64,000 bases of DNA from Hydnum rufescens UP504. Its lineage: Eukaryota; Basidiomycota; Agaricomycetes; Cantharellales; Hydnaceae. The position numbers and the translations under genes were made by a program. Positions within the stretch are counted from its first letter, which is position 1. Every line of letters starts with the position of its first letter. Positions 44,601 to 56,920 of the stretch are shown here, in pieces. Location of the stretch: the NCBI GenBank assembly GCA_014904985.1, contig MU129066.1, positions 5,472 to 69,471 on the forward strand, in the 5' to 3' direction. Below the pieces are notes generated by a model, which did no database searches, was not told the origin of the DNA, and was given only the letters and a program-made list of their open reading frames with translations.

Positions 44601-47600
44601 GTCCACAACCATGAGCAATAAGATCTCAAAAGGGGATATATATATAAAATCATCAGACCAGTGTCAGAACCCCGTGGGTGACGCGACCCTGGCATGTTCC
44701 CTGAAGCTGGGCTAGCTCTTTGAGATCAACCCTACATAAGCAGAGTTCGTTGGTTTCTCCTTGGTCCGTATAACGCATGGTTCTATCGTCGTTCGAGGTG
44801 TAGATCACAGTTTCGAAAATACTGTCTAAGTTGCCAGAGCATGATATGAATGGCATGAATGTTTCTGGGGGAATATAGGGATACATACCATACGGTGCGG
44901 CAGAAAATTTCCGTAGTTCCGTCTCCACCCTGCTTCCTTTTTGCACACCGACCCCCTTCTTAATTATATACTGCAGTCTGTGAATGATTGAATGTGATTG
45001 GGCTGTTGAAGTTGAGAATACACCATGACTCATCTAACTCACCTGTTCTCACAAAAGTGCATTCCTCCAGAGGTCGTAATGTACGCTGGTCTCATCCTCT
45101 TGTCTTCTGCTTCCGCCGGGAGTCTGACTCGCATGACAACGCTTTGTGAGGGAATTACAGAGGTCACAGTCGGGTATAGACCACTTCGCGCAGCACCTCG
45201 ATTCGATGCCGTGTCGCCACCGATCGGGACGAATGATCAAAGGAATCGCGGATTTGAATTCATCCTATATGATGCGAGACCGTTAGGATTATCTAGAGTG
45301 AATAGTACAGAACAGAGATTGACCACCCTTAATTCTTTGAAAGAGATACTCGTTCGTAGAAAAGCCTCCCACAAGAAGCAAAGTGCTTACGCGTATCCTC
45401 GAGCTGCGCGAATGAGAGTGTATAGCACGAAGTACCTAATAAAGAGACGATAACACGACCCGATTCGAACGATAATTTGCCTCGGTAACATAGAAAGACT
45501 TACTTGATGAATAACGGGATCGAACACCTCGTGACGGAGGACATGTCCCGGGATTATCAGTTCGCCATTTTCCAAACCTACAGAGGGGTCATCTGGACGC
45601 ACGTGGTTGAACGTCAATAAGCCTAGATACGACGATCAAGGGAGTGGTTCATACTTGATGAGCGACTGACGAACATCTTTGTGTCATCTGCAGAGCCCTT
45701 GTAACGCAGTTTCTCGACCCAGAAAATGTAAGCAGAAAGTGAGCCAGACTCGCTTCGTCCAAATGCGATGGGTGGTCTGCAAGGCGCGCTCGCACGAGCT
45801 GACGAAAGTAAACATCCAAAAACAGAGATCCGCAGTACGACCCAGAGCGCAAGCAGACCTCGGCGATTTCGGGTGTTCCCCAAGCCCGTTGGACGTTGTA
45901 GGTGGCGATGTCCTACAGAGCCGATTGAGTGCACCGCGAACTTGAATGGGAGAATGTTGGAGGTAGACAATCTCCCTTGATTATGTAATACATTGTATAT
46001 ATCCTGCGGATTCCGGAGATCAATCCTAGTTCCTGCTCCCGCCCCCATCCACCTGAACTCGCCGTTCAACAGAGAAGACATACAACTGTGCTACCACCAG
46101 CATCACATATCATGAATTTCTGATCTGGCAGAAACTTCGCCAGAGGCATGGAATGAATGGCTGATGCCTCTGTCTCACTATTTGTCAAAAACAAAAGGAT
46201 GCATCGTGAGTGTGATGATTGGTAAGCCCTCAGACATTATGGATCGTACGGCATGATATGTAGTCGTTCCTGCCAATATGTATCTTTCCGCGTCACTTGA
46301 ACAACCAAGCCCCTATTTTCATATCAGTCAGCTAAGCACATTGGCCAATAAGTGGACAATATTCACGCTTTACCGGCAATATTAGGGTTTCACGCACCAC
46401 AAATTGCTCTCAAATAGCTTCCAAATACTGTAGTCAAATGAGATTTGGGAGTTTCCCAAAACTGACTTGCGAGTGATTTGAAAATGGATTTGGAGCTACC
46501 TGAGCTCCAAATCACTTCTCAAAAGTGTCCAAATTTTCACTTTTCAATTCAAAAATGGATTTGAGAGTGATTTGAAAAGTGATTTGGGGCTCAGGTAGCT
46601 CCAAATCACTTTTCAAATCACACTCAAATCAGTTTTGTGAAACTCTCAAATCTCATTTGGCTATGCTATTTGGGAGCAATTTGGGAACAATTTGGGCTGC
46701 ATGAAACCCCTAATCTCCCTTAGCAATAATGATTTACGTGCATCCCAAGATGCCGGACAGCTGTACTTGTAGTAGAATCAGAGGGAAGCGTCAGACTCTC
46801 TAGGGTAACGGACTGAGGTAGATCTCGGCAAAGTCTAATGAAGAAAGGAAGTCTACTGCCAGATCCGCAGGCTGTTTTCCCATCTGAGCGACATTCAGAA
46901 GGAGAAGGTATTCGAAAAAGAAAGGAATCCCTACCGAAGTAATGTACTGATCGTGCTAGGTGCGGATTCCTGGATCCAGCAACATCTTAAACCTATCATC
47001 CAGATTTATTCGTCCTCTCGAACGTACCGGAATGTAAAGAAACAGCCTACCATTCACAACGAAGCCATCCTCTCCTTAAATTAATATCCCTTGCCTGAAG
47101 ACCCCAAGCACGAAGATCACCTATATTATCATACACAAGACAAGTTGGATTTTGCGAAAGGGATCGCTCGATCCGGGCCAAGAAACGATTGGAATCACTT
47201 TCCCATTGGAGGAAGTAGCGTACGACACGCCTGAATGCGTCGCGCCAAAATCGACAGCAACGTATAGTTTAATCTCCTGGGACTGCGGATTTTTCGCACC
47301 ACGCTAGCGGTGCAGACATCCGCGGGAGGCGCATAGAGGTTACTAGATCGAAACCTGAAGTGTACCAACCAAAATTAACGGGATACTTGGAAAAAATTTT
47401 ACCAACACGTACCAGACCCTCCAGGTGAGCTCATTGTTCGACCGGAACGCCCAGATCGAACGGGCTGCAGTTGAGGGGGACGAGTCCAGCTGTCCACTCT
47501 GTTGGTTCGATTGACTAGAGAAGTCGTGCTCCCTGTTGAATTACGACTTCTGTATTTTCCGTCTGGGCGGGGCGAAGGAACGGCGCGTACTTTTGCTACT

Positions 47601-47768
47601 CTTTTGATAGCCTGAATCACGAGGATATGGCTGTGGCGTGTCAGGGAAGTGAGCCTGCATTGGTGCCTTCAGCCCTGGCTGGGACACATTGGCGGGTGCC
47701 ATGGGCATCTCAGTGACATGTTCGACATCGTAACGGGGTTTTTCGACCTGCGAAGGTCCACAGCCCAT
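44570..47768 (-). pseudogene. HSPA12-like Hsp70-family gene, copy 3 (degenerate, MITE insertion)
   Basis: Homology runs along the minus strand. The N-terminus is MGCGPSQ and a Pro/Ser/Arg-rich leader (47768-47400). Loop 1 is near 47270 (LYVAVDFGATHSGVSY, frame broken afterwards). The second phosphate motif near 46100 reads KFMICDAGGSTVV, with Ser replacing the last Gly of DAGGGT. Then CGSLFLDVYFRQLVRARLAD at about 45800, ELIIPGHVLRHEVFDPVIHQ at 45500, and the C-terminal YTSNDDRTMRYTDQGETNEL at 44760. Several shifts and a 334-bp MITE lie between the loop 1 and second phosphate regions. If the MITE is in an intron, expression is still conceivable. I call it a pseudogene on the combined damage. 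Confidence 0.6.
46381..46714. mobile_element. MITE with subterminal palindromes
   Basis: Ends ATTAGGGTTTCACGCA and, reverse-complemented from the right, ATTAGGGGTTTCATGCA. The interior is nearly an inverted repeat (GAGCTACCTGAGCTCC versus GGGGCTCAGGTAGCTCC; CAAATCACTTTTCAAATCA and mirror), so the ~330-bp unit folds on itself. It has no coding capacity. Target-site duplication is not clear. It lies inside HSPA12-like copy 3. Confidence 0.8.
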
Positions 47769-48405
47769 AGCGTAGAAGAGGAGGGGCTAAGCAGCATGCC
47801 GTGAAGGGCTTGCCGGCTTAGCTATAGAACCTAGGTGGTTAATGAGCTCATCCATTGGCAGGTCGCCTAAGATGGCTCCATGCTGGAGCCGTGCCGTTTG
47901 GGGAGTGTGACGGTAGCGACATCGAGCGCACGTGGCATGAACACCGTAAACATGTGTCGAAAATAGGGAACCAACTGCCACTTCTCGCTCGCTCGCAACA
48001 TGTACTGTGTGAGGCCATCATTTCATTCATGGATTCACACCCCAAAAATCACTCCACGTCGCTTCAGCTTGAAATGGTTCATCTGTGTATCTCTTCACTT
48101 GTGTCTGCTATTGAGGCTACTGATACGGTATAGTGCATCCAACTCGATATAGACACATGAGGGCATCTCTGTCACGATATATCCGTTCCGTTAGAAGCCT
48201 CTAAGAGCTTCACAAGTTTGCCTTTATCCGGTAACATCCATCAGTTTCATATGAAAGACAACTGAATAGCGTACATCCAGCACACATGGCAAGGATCGCA
48301 TCATACAATAGTAGGTATTGTGTCCTCCGCATGTGGTCAAAAGTCCATGATTCACATGCATACCACCCGGAGATTCGTTGTGCTTCCAAGTACCGCCAGC
48401 CATGA
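47769..48405. other. Intergenic; unassigned short frames
   Basis: A plus frame (47855-48133) and a minus frame (48224-48412, with HVNHGLLTTCGGHNTYY) lie here. Neither has a recognised motif or a supporting splice partner, so I assign no gene. Confidence 0.4.
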
Positions 48406-48975
48406 TTAGCAATCTACAAAAGGAGGAATGGGCATGCCTGCAAAGAGATTTGTGTAAAGACTAACCACTATTTCCCTCAGAAGATGACGTGGGAGGTGAA
48501 CTCGACGATGTGGCGGCAATGGGAGATGCTGAAGACGCATCCCCGGTAATCTCATCCGATGCCACCGGAAGTGGGGATAGTGGAGTGTGAGAAATCTCCG
48601 CCGAGATCTTCACAGGACTATCCTGCAATTCTACCCAACCTACAAAAAAATTTCAGGATCATCAGGATCAGACGCGCCTCAACCATGCCTACCTCCTCTC
48701 AAACCTATCTCAATAATCCGAGATAGTATCCTAGAAATCTCTTCGTTCCTGTTTCAGTCAATTGGAATATCAGTTCAGGCAAGCGGCGATGGCCGAGGCG
48801 CACTCACTGCCTGCGGTCTTCGTCCAATTTCGATCCCAGCTCCTGGAGGACACCGTCCATCCTTGAGCCCATCGCCTTCATCCGGCCCTCTAAATCCGCG
48901 AGCCTATCATTCACCACATCGCGCCGATTCGAGTCTTTCCGGGCGGCCCCTAAGAAATGAAAGTGTTTTGTGTAT
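48406..48975 (-). CDS. Coiled-coil protein, 5' end unresolved
   Basis: Three minus-strand segments join well. Going 5' to 3' they start after the acceptor CATTTCTTAG near 48948 with RRDVVNDRLADLEGRMKAMG and SRMDGVLQELGSKLDEDRRQ. After an intron of about 55 nt (GTGAGT ... AAACAG) comes NEEISRILSRIIEIGLRG. After another, WVELQDSPVKISAEISHTPL and a Ser-rich tail, then a last small exon ending MPIPPFVDC and TAA at 48408-48406. Heptads in the first part predict a coiled coil; the tail is a low-complexity Ser/Thr/Pro region. The first exon and start codon are upstream and not found. Family not recognised. Confidence 0.5.
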
Positions 48976-49108
48976 GAGCGCCTTTTTTAGGGGCTGGGCT
49001 GTGAAACAAAGAGGGGTGTTTGATATTCACGCCACGACTCTCCGATTATTAACCCTGCGGCCACTAGGAAAAGAAAGCCCTCGGCCACTGCGTTGGATAA
49101 ACACATAA

Positions 49109-49985
49109 CATCACCACATCACCATCAGCCTCGTGCATCAAAGTCAAAGATGAAACGACATGCAGCATACGCGAATTCGCGCCGTTTTGGATTGCCCTGC
49201 GAGCCACCCAACACATTTAGCATCGAGTCAGTGAAGTACCCCAGGCACAAGCTACCTCGTATCATTGAGAGGTTTAATAGACTTTGGACTCTCTCCTAGT
49301 AGTCCAGTTCGCAGGCGAACCTCGCTACGATGGCTCCACTGGGCCAATTCGATACAAACACGTCGGAATGACTCATGCCTATTGATGATAGAATTACACT
49401 CATAAAGACTACGTACCCCAAAACTAGCATGGCCACTCACTGTTGCGCCTGATTCTTCAGGCTATTTGCAATTGGTTTCGCAATAGTCTATCTTGAGCGT
49501 GGAGATGGGATAGTCAGGGAACTTCAGGCTCAGTACATCCAGGCAGCAACGAACTCACACGGATCGCAAGCGTGGCTAATTTCACCGAAGCCATGATCGT
49601 GTCGCCAACCTGGTCAAGTATAACCACCTTCTATAATAACACGCAATAGCGGAGTCTATGATGTCCTGGAAAATACAGATAAACGGACGCGATCTGGAGG
49701 GAAAAGGTATAAGGGACGGTAACTCCCGGCAAATAAACTGAACGCTGTCATTATGAAAGTCCACAACTCCACTTGACACCTAGGCAAACAAAAGATAGAT
49801 CCCTCACAAGCAATTCTCCGGATTAGAACGGGAGACGAAAGAAAATATAGGAAACATAGAAAACGACACATTGAACTTAAAGCAGGAAATCGAAGGTGAC
49901 TCTTCCACACTCATACCCATTATATAAAAGTACCCCGCGAACCTCTGTCAAACAGCAATCAGGGTATCATCAAGATGGAGAACAA
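49109..49985. other. Intergenic, nothing firmly supported
   Basis: About 880 bp between the coiled-coil gene and HSPA12-like copy 4. Minus frames of 60-84 codons (for example 49656-49910, hydrophobic) lack motifs. The first exon of the coiled-coil gene may be here. Confidence 0.4.
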
Positions 49986-49988
49986 AAG

Positions 49989-52896
49989 TTAGCTCTTACC
50001 AGCACTATCCAACTCCAGCCCAAGCTCGAAGTCTATTGTGATCCCGAGATGTCAGTTTCGGACTCCAGGATCGAGGCAGTTGGAAATACCAGTATAAAAA
50101 CCTCCAGGAGGAGGATTGTTCGCATGCCGCTGGAAGCCGGGTAGTGAACCCAGGTCAACGGTCCACCGACAAAGTTCGAAGGTTTCGCCTTCGTCGGTGT
50201 ATCGCATGATCTTGTCAGAATCCGAGGTATAAAGCACCGCGACAAAGTTTCGGTCTATCGTCGACTTGAACCATCAGGTCTCACTAGAACTTCGGAGGGT
50301 GGTAATGCCAAATGGCACGCACCTTGTGGTGTTGCTGAAAATTTGCAGAATTTGGTCTTAACCCTCTGACCTTTCGTAAGATCGCACCCTTCGATACCAG
50401 ATATTGCAACCTGGGCTCAAGCGCGTGAGACCTATTATTAGCACCGGGAGGAGACCTGACTTTACCGATTCTCGCATATATTGACCCTAGCATTATTCTC
50501 CTTGATATATGCTGGCCGCCTCTGCCAATCTTCTGGCTCGGCGGGAGTTTCACACGCATAATATAGCTCTTCGGAGCGATGACCGAAGAAACAAGCGGGC
50601 GACGCGCGAGGCCATATTGGGCAGCACCACGGCAGGTCGCCGTATCCGCATCTGAAGGACGTGCTATAACTTTTATACGGGAGCCAAAGGTTTCCTAGGA
50701 TAGTGGGATGAGCAATTGGATCAACTGCAGCCAAAGACACTTACATCGACGCGCTTGAACAGATACTCGCTACCCGAGAAACCACCCACAAGGAGCAGCG
50801 CATCAATGCGTTGGTCTACTCTGTGCGTCTGTTCGTCAATAAGCCTAAGTACCTTTGGGGTGTGACGCAAACCAGGGTCATGAAAGAGGTTTCAGGCATC
50901 AAGAGCTTTGGGATGGATTACCTGCTCCACTACGGGGTCGAAAACCTCACGACGTAAGAGGTATCCGGAATCGCCAATTCGCCGTTGACGAGACCCACAA
51001 CAGGGTCATCTAAAACCCACGTGAGTCAAGTCCGCACGCAAAGAGCACAAACCGCGTGAGCAAAGAACTGACCAGGGTCCTCGGGATTAAAGCAAGTGAA
51101 GTGGAACATATTTGAATCATCGCTTTCTCCCATATACGCGAGCTTATCTGTCTCGGAAAAAGAATGCATAAAGTATGCTAAACTAGCAGCATCGAGGTGT
51201 GCCGGATGGTCTGCGAGAAGAGTGCGAACGAGCTCCCTGAAACGTAGATCGAGGAAAAGCGAGCCACAATTGGAGCCCGAACGCGCACACACTTCCGCAA
51301 TCTCAAGGTTGGTAAGGGAGCCAATGATTTTATAGACCGCCAGATCCTGCAGACGAATTCGATGAGGTGCATTGCATTGGAAATCACAAGGTAGAACGAA
51401 ACGCACGACGGTGCCACCTCCAGCGTCACAAATCATGAAGTTCTGGCTCGGTCTGAGTTGGTGCAAATTTGTTAAATGTGCACAGTGCACAGCCGCAGCC
51501 TCTGGCTCTCTGATTATACGGTCACACATCAGGTCCGAATGAAGTCATTTAGATGAATGTTAAGAGCGAACGTGATGATGTGCAATCGGTCGCGCCAGTC
51601 ACGGTCACCTCCATAAGCAGAACCAACCAAACCCCTGAAAAGAAGCAAGCGTGCTCTCAGAATGGGCTGAAAATCTCTACATTCGCACTTACGCGGAAAG
51701 AGCAGCATCACGCATGATTTGGCAGCCACGGGCATCCCAAGCAGCTGGCACGGCTATGGGGAGATTGTACGTTCAATGAATGCACATAGTGAGACAGAAT
51801 GAAATGAGAGTGCCTACTTAGCCATACATCAGCAGCATCTGGAGTTATGGTGGTCATAAGGTCAGAGGAATCCATACCATGGTAGAAGCAAAGGGACATA
51901 CTTAAATCTGCAACGACCCCAATTTCGCGGGTAATCTGCTCTTTAGCGTACTGGAGCAAACACAGTGAGAACCAGACCATTAACGCGCTAATGAAAGATG
52001 CTCACGTCCCACATACAGGCGAGGAAGTCAATGATCAGATCAATGGCCCGTTTGCCAGGGGGGAGTTTCGGCAGACGAGGATCAACAGCCTCGCCACTTC
52101 GAAGGGCCATCGGCTCTAAAAATAATTTAAACCTTCCTAGAATGTTCATCCCTCTACCCCAGAGACATAAGAACAAGGCTCACCATTCACAACGTATGGT
52201 CCCAGGTTTAGGACCTGAATTCTTTGCCTCAAGCCCCCAAGCGAGCACACGACCCATGTTATCGTACACCAAGCATGTTGGGATCTTTCGGAAATTCTCG
52301 TTGGCCCCAGGCCAGGAAAGGATCTGTTGTACTTTTCCTGACGCGATACGGGAAGAGCCATAGGCTACGCCAGAAAATGTGGTGCCAAAGTCGATCGAAA
52401 CCGACATTTTCCCTTCGTCTGAAGGCGCATGACTGGGTTCAAGGGAGGCGGTGACATGTTGGATATGCATGCCAGAATTTGGGAAGCTAGGATTGGGGAC
52501 CAGGGACGCCGGGGGCGACATTGACGCGGATCGAATGGAGCCTGGATGGTCGTACGGGTGCACTGGATTAGGCCGCACAACATTTGGGTCAAGCAAAGGA
52601 GTGTATGTTCCTGGGTTGCTGTGTCCATTGATTGTGGGCGGTGCAGCGTTCAGACCATTCACATTTGGGTTATTAAAGGGGAACGATTGGCCGTACGTGG
52701 TCGGATTCCCATTAGAGGCAGTTGGAGAGATCATCTGTGCAGGAGGGGGGGACTGCAAGCGAGTCGCCGGCTGTGGGTAATGCTGGAGAGGTGATTGTGG
52801 CCCAGGTTGAAAAGAGGTGAGGGGAATGCCATTACTCTGCACTTGGCTGCGCTTCCCATCCAGGGCAGCCCCGCGCGACTCGCCACAACAATTCAT
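49989..52896 (-). CDS. HSPA12-like Hsp70-family ATPase, copy 4 (best preserved)
   Basis: The first exon (52896 to about 52181) carries a disordered Pro/Asn/Ser-rich leader of roughly 165 residues. Then come loop 1 MSVSIDFGTTFSGVAYGSS, VQQILSWPGANENF and RKIPTCLVYDNMGRVLAWG, all in one frame. Later exons give FKLFLEPMALRSGEAVDPRL, AIDLIIDFLACMWD, the EPEAAAVH block, NFMICDAGGGTVVRF, CARSGSNCGSLFLDLRFREL, IDALLLVGGFSGSEYLFKRV, LQYLVSKGAILRKG, YTSDSDKIMRYTDEGETFEL and FELGLELDSAGKS, with TAA at 49991-49989. Introns are numerous and short. No broken frame was obvious, so this may be the functional member of the cluster. These proteins bind and hydrolyse ATP by fold; the client or role in fungi is unknown. 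Its ATG lies 46 bp from that of the divergent DUS4 gene. Confidence 0.75.
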
Positions 52897-52942
52897 AGTC
52901 GACGTTCGTGGAGAATGGTTTGCTTCCGGAGGCTACACAGCC

Positions 52943-54634
52943 ATGGAAGAGATTGTTCCGTCAGATGTCGAGGTGATTCCTCCCCATGAGCTGCTGCGTG
53001 ATTACGAGGGGATAAATGTAGCAGGTGTGTGTGATCTGTTAGACAATGCGACGTGATTTTACTTATCGAGCTTCGTTGTTGTTTACGTCCAGCTCCGATG
53101 GTTCGTTTCTCTAAACGTCAGTCGGCGGACAGAACCCCCCGGTTTGCACAATTGTTGTTTCTGGTTCAGCTAATTCTACATCGTGTGCACAGTCCCATTT
53201 CGACATCTTGTTTCCCTCTATTCGACGCATATAACACATACACCTATGATTCTCGCCCGGGAGTTCTCTCGTTCTGAACTCGGGCGGCGCTCGGATTTTT
53301 CGACAAGCACCTTCGAGCGAGGGACGTTTTGGTTGAATGAGGTCCCTCATCATCTATATGCACCGGAAGCACGGAAGAAGAGACGACGGCTCGTTCGGGG
53401 CTCCTTGATAGCACAGTTTGCCGCGAATGATGCAAAGATATTTGCAGATGCATCAGAACTTATCTTTCCCCACGTGGATGGCATCGACCTCAACCTAGGT
53501 AAGCTAGTGACCTGCGCACGACCTGTATCTCAATGTCAGCTCTTCGAACATCCAAAATGACAGGGTGCCCTCAAAAGTGGGCTTACCAAGAAAAGATTGG
53601 CTCATATCTCCTGCGACAACCCGATCAGGTACATAATATTGATCACTTAACAAGGCATGATCAGACAATTGGAGGTGGCGTAGGTTCGAGACCTCATCCG
53701 AGCTGCCCGTGACAGAACTGGATGGTCATTCCCTATTTCCATTAAGATACGGATTGATCCAAATCTGAAGCAGGTGCATTCTTGACTCTCTGATAAATGT
53801 TTTCTGAATATCTGGGGCATGCAGGTGCACTCAGCAACTAGTTGAGTCTGGTAAGGGTGCTTTGCCAAGCTCGCGATTTCCATCCCACTCTTACGCTCGC
53901 CCTTTCTCTTAAAGCCATCCAGGCTGGTGGGTCAAAGGGATTTTCTCCGAAGGTTTTGTATTGACGTTCTAGAGGCCCGAAGGTGCTAGTCACATATCTG
54001 TACATGGGCGAACCCGTCATCAAGCGAGTACCCTTCCAGTCGACGTTCCCGGCATCCGCTTCGCAGTGGAGTGTGCAAAAGGCCAAGTGCCTGTCGTAGC
54101 GAGTGTGTAAAGATCGATCCGGCCCATGATAGTACTCAGGACAGTTTATGTAGATGGTGACGCCTGGAGTGCGGGGGAGAGTGCAGCGATTCGCAAGAAG
54201 ACCGGTGTGCAAGGCGTTATGAGTGCGCGGGGTCTACTAGCCAATCCTGTGCGTCCCTATACTCTTCCCTCGCATTCTTGACTAGAATTTTTTTTAGGCC
54301 CTGTTCGATGGTTATGAGCGAACTCCCATGCAGGCAGTGTCTGTACGTTGTTGACGTTATATATTCTCGTTTTATTTCTGCCTTGCTCACACCACCCTAG
54401 ACCTTTATTCGCCTCTGTTCGGAGTATGGTTTTCCCTTCCCTCTGTTCCAACGACATTTGGGATTTATGCTCGAAGGGAGCTTCACGCGTGTAGAGCGTG
54501 GTTACTTCAATTCTCTCACCAGTTTTGCTGGTGTCGTAGACTATCTTGAGGAGCGAGGAGTAGATATGCCCACTGTTGGGGATGTATGGACTCCAACTCC
54601 TCATCTTGACAGCAGTGGTGGTGAAGGAATTTAA
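52943..54634 (+). CDS. DUS4: tRNA-dihydrouridine synthase, Dus4 type
   Basis: An FMN-dependent enzyme that reduces uridine to dihydrouridine in the D loop of tRNA (Dus4 acts at positions 20a/20b in yeast). The start is MEEIVPSDVEVIPPHELLRD. Several short introns follow. The frame passes through APMVRFSK, TPMILAREFSRSELGRRSDF, GSLIAQFAANDAKIFADASE and FPHVDGIDLNLG. After the intron 3' of 53500 comes GCPQKWAYQEKIGSYLL, with the conserved Cys in GCPQ, and then TGWSFPISIKIRIDPNLK. Further on are VHGRTRHQAS (the LTxHGRTR motif), GVQGVMSARGLLANP (flavin phosphate-binding loop) and a C-terminal helical part ending VDYLEERGVDMPTVGDVWTP, with stop at 54632-54634. No damage was seen. Confidence 0.82.
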
Positions 54635-54756
54635 AATGCCAGAAATTATATTGACTGCGTTATTCTGTCATCTGACGGCATTACCCCGCACTCTATAAGA
54701 ACTCCGCCGGGGCCTCTTTTCTCCTCCTCCCGAACACTACTGACAGTCCCAACACG

Positions 54757-55926
54757 ATGGCGAACGACAGTTGGAGAGATAATATTCTTCTGAAGGTTGC
54801 TTGGTTATACCTAATGCAGCCTTCCAAACCCTCACCGCCCATTGTCTCGTAGGGAGTCAACATTCTCGCATACGTATTCCTGGCTGGCTCGAACATCGCC
54901 ACGGTTGCTGGGCCTCAGGCATGTTGTATCCCTTCTTCTTATACAGGCGTAGTTGACCGTTTCACCATAGAACCCGTACGGAAGGTATTGTCCTCAAGTT
55001 TCTTGTCCACGTCATATTCACAATTCATACTCTGCCTTCATGAAGTGGGAAGGAGACATACATCACACCGTATGGGGCTTTTTCGATGTTTACCCGCACG
55101 TCCTGCTGACCCATTTGTTGTAGTGCACCATATGCCTTCTATGTGTGGGGTCTGATACACCTGCTCCTCCTTGGTTATGTGATCTATCAATTCTATCCCG
55201 CCGCTAAAGCCACCATCATTGACGGGATCTCATGGCGCTTCCCTCTTCTTTTGGTCCTTAACGCCATCTATGTAAATTCATGGGCGAGCGGACACTACGT
55301 CCTCGCTTTCATTTTCGCACTCCTCGTCAGCGCCTCTGTAAGCCATATTTATTGGGTCGTGAACAAATATCACCCGAGGGATACTTTGTTCGATGAACGT
55401 GCGTCCTCAGATCTTGGCGCACTTTCTGTTGCACTGACGTAATCGCGAATTTAAGTTTTCGTTCACCTCCCGTTCTCTCTCTATCACGGATGGACACTTG
55501 TCCTCGTCGTCGTGACCCTTTTCGAGGCCTTTGGAGTCAATGCCCTTAATACTCCTCCTGGCGTAGGAACCAAAGTTTTCGTCTTCCTTGCTCTCTTCTT
55601 CCTTGAGAGTACGAGCGTCGCTACTCGTACAGCTCCCCCGAAGGAGACGTCGCGGGCGCTATTGCTATTTCGTGGAGTCTTTGGGCCATCTTCGCTCGTG
55701 AGTCTTCTGCTTCTTGCACTCCATAACCTTGGCAACGCATCGGGTTATTTATGTTGCTCTGCCGTTAGATCAAACCTCCTCGCTATTCATCCACTACTCC
55801 GCGCTCGCATTTGCCATCCTCTCCTTGCTTTCCATCGTGCTGTCCCTCTACGCTATCTATACCTCACGTCGCACCGTCGGGGTTATCCTCCTCGATGAAG
55901 AACGCGCACCTCTCGTGGGGTCCTAG
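54757..55926 (+). CDS. Multipass membrane protein, family not recognised
   Basis: Starts [13 protein letters not shown] and continues after a short intron with [20 protein letters not shown]. Later exons encode hydrophobic helices: [101 protein letters not shown] and [19 protein letters not shown]. It ends [14 protein letters not shown]. That is about seven to eight spans with short loops and a conserved-looking acidic C-terminus. At least four introns. Similar basidiomycete proteins of this shape are known to me only as hypothetical. Location in the endomembrane system or plasma membrane is inferred from the helices alone. Confidence 0.6.
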
Positions 55927-56920
55927 GCTCCACACTACTTGGCAGCCGAGCGATGCTCTGTACCCCAGACATCGCGAAAAGAACGGACTAAGGAATCATG
56001 GAAAAAAAGCCTCCAAACACGCCCCAAAGTATCTGTTGTTGTGACGATCCTCTCTCTAGCTTGTCTCTCTGCCTGCATGACTGACTGCGCTGAATTTAGT
56101 CATTGACTCTTTTCTTGTTTTGTGCCCATGTATATTACTGTACTGTACTCTTCCCAAGTGATCGTACCCCCTTGAGTTACCCTGGAACTCGTTCGTCTGG
56201 CAAAGCTGAGATGTCTAGGTTACGAATTTCCATCACTCCCTGTTGTGACCCCGTCAATCTCATGGACAGCAAATCCCTGCTCAGTGCAAATCTAATTCAA
56301 GTGTTCTGGGTGTGGGTCACCGAAAGATGGTGCCAAGGGCACTGTTTTTGTAATTAGAATCCACGGAAAATCACTTGTGATGGAGAGAGCTGGAGAGAAT
56401 CAAATGACCCCGGAAACCGGAAATGAGGCGGAGATCAGAAAGAAAAAAAAGAAAGAGGTCGACAAAATGATACTGTACTGTGATGAATCAAGCATGAAAG
56501 GAGTCGCTATCACTAAGATGACTAGTCATGATAATAAAGAAATGCGGTTCTTTTAGAGGGGGCCAGGAGGACTTGGGGCGAGAAAACTACGTGAAAGATG
56601 TATGGCGCTATGAAAGCTAAGAGCGAGCGGAAGGACATTTAGAATGGATTATTATGGACATGGAATGGAACGGAAGAGATGATACGTGAAAGCCGGAGGC
56701 ATGTGACGTTCTGGGGCAATGAGAAAACCGAGTGAAGGATCGTGGAATTCGAAATAAAACTGAACGAACGGAAGGGACCTGATGGTCGGTTGGCCGAAGC
56801 CTTACAACTTTGGAGAGCGATGGTATTACTCGAACAATACGATGTCCACAACGTGAGCTATGGTAAAATTCAGCCGAGGTGGCAGGACTTCCTTGTCACT
56901 CTCGGGGCCTCAACGTAGGG
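55927..56920. other. Convergent 3' intergenic region
   Basis: About 1 kb between the 3' ends of the membrane-protein gene and the Msb1-domain gene. No gene supported. A purine-rich tract (GAAAGAAAAAAAAGAAAGAG) lies at 56436-56455. Confidence 0.5.
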
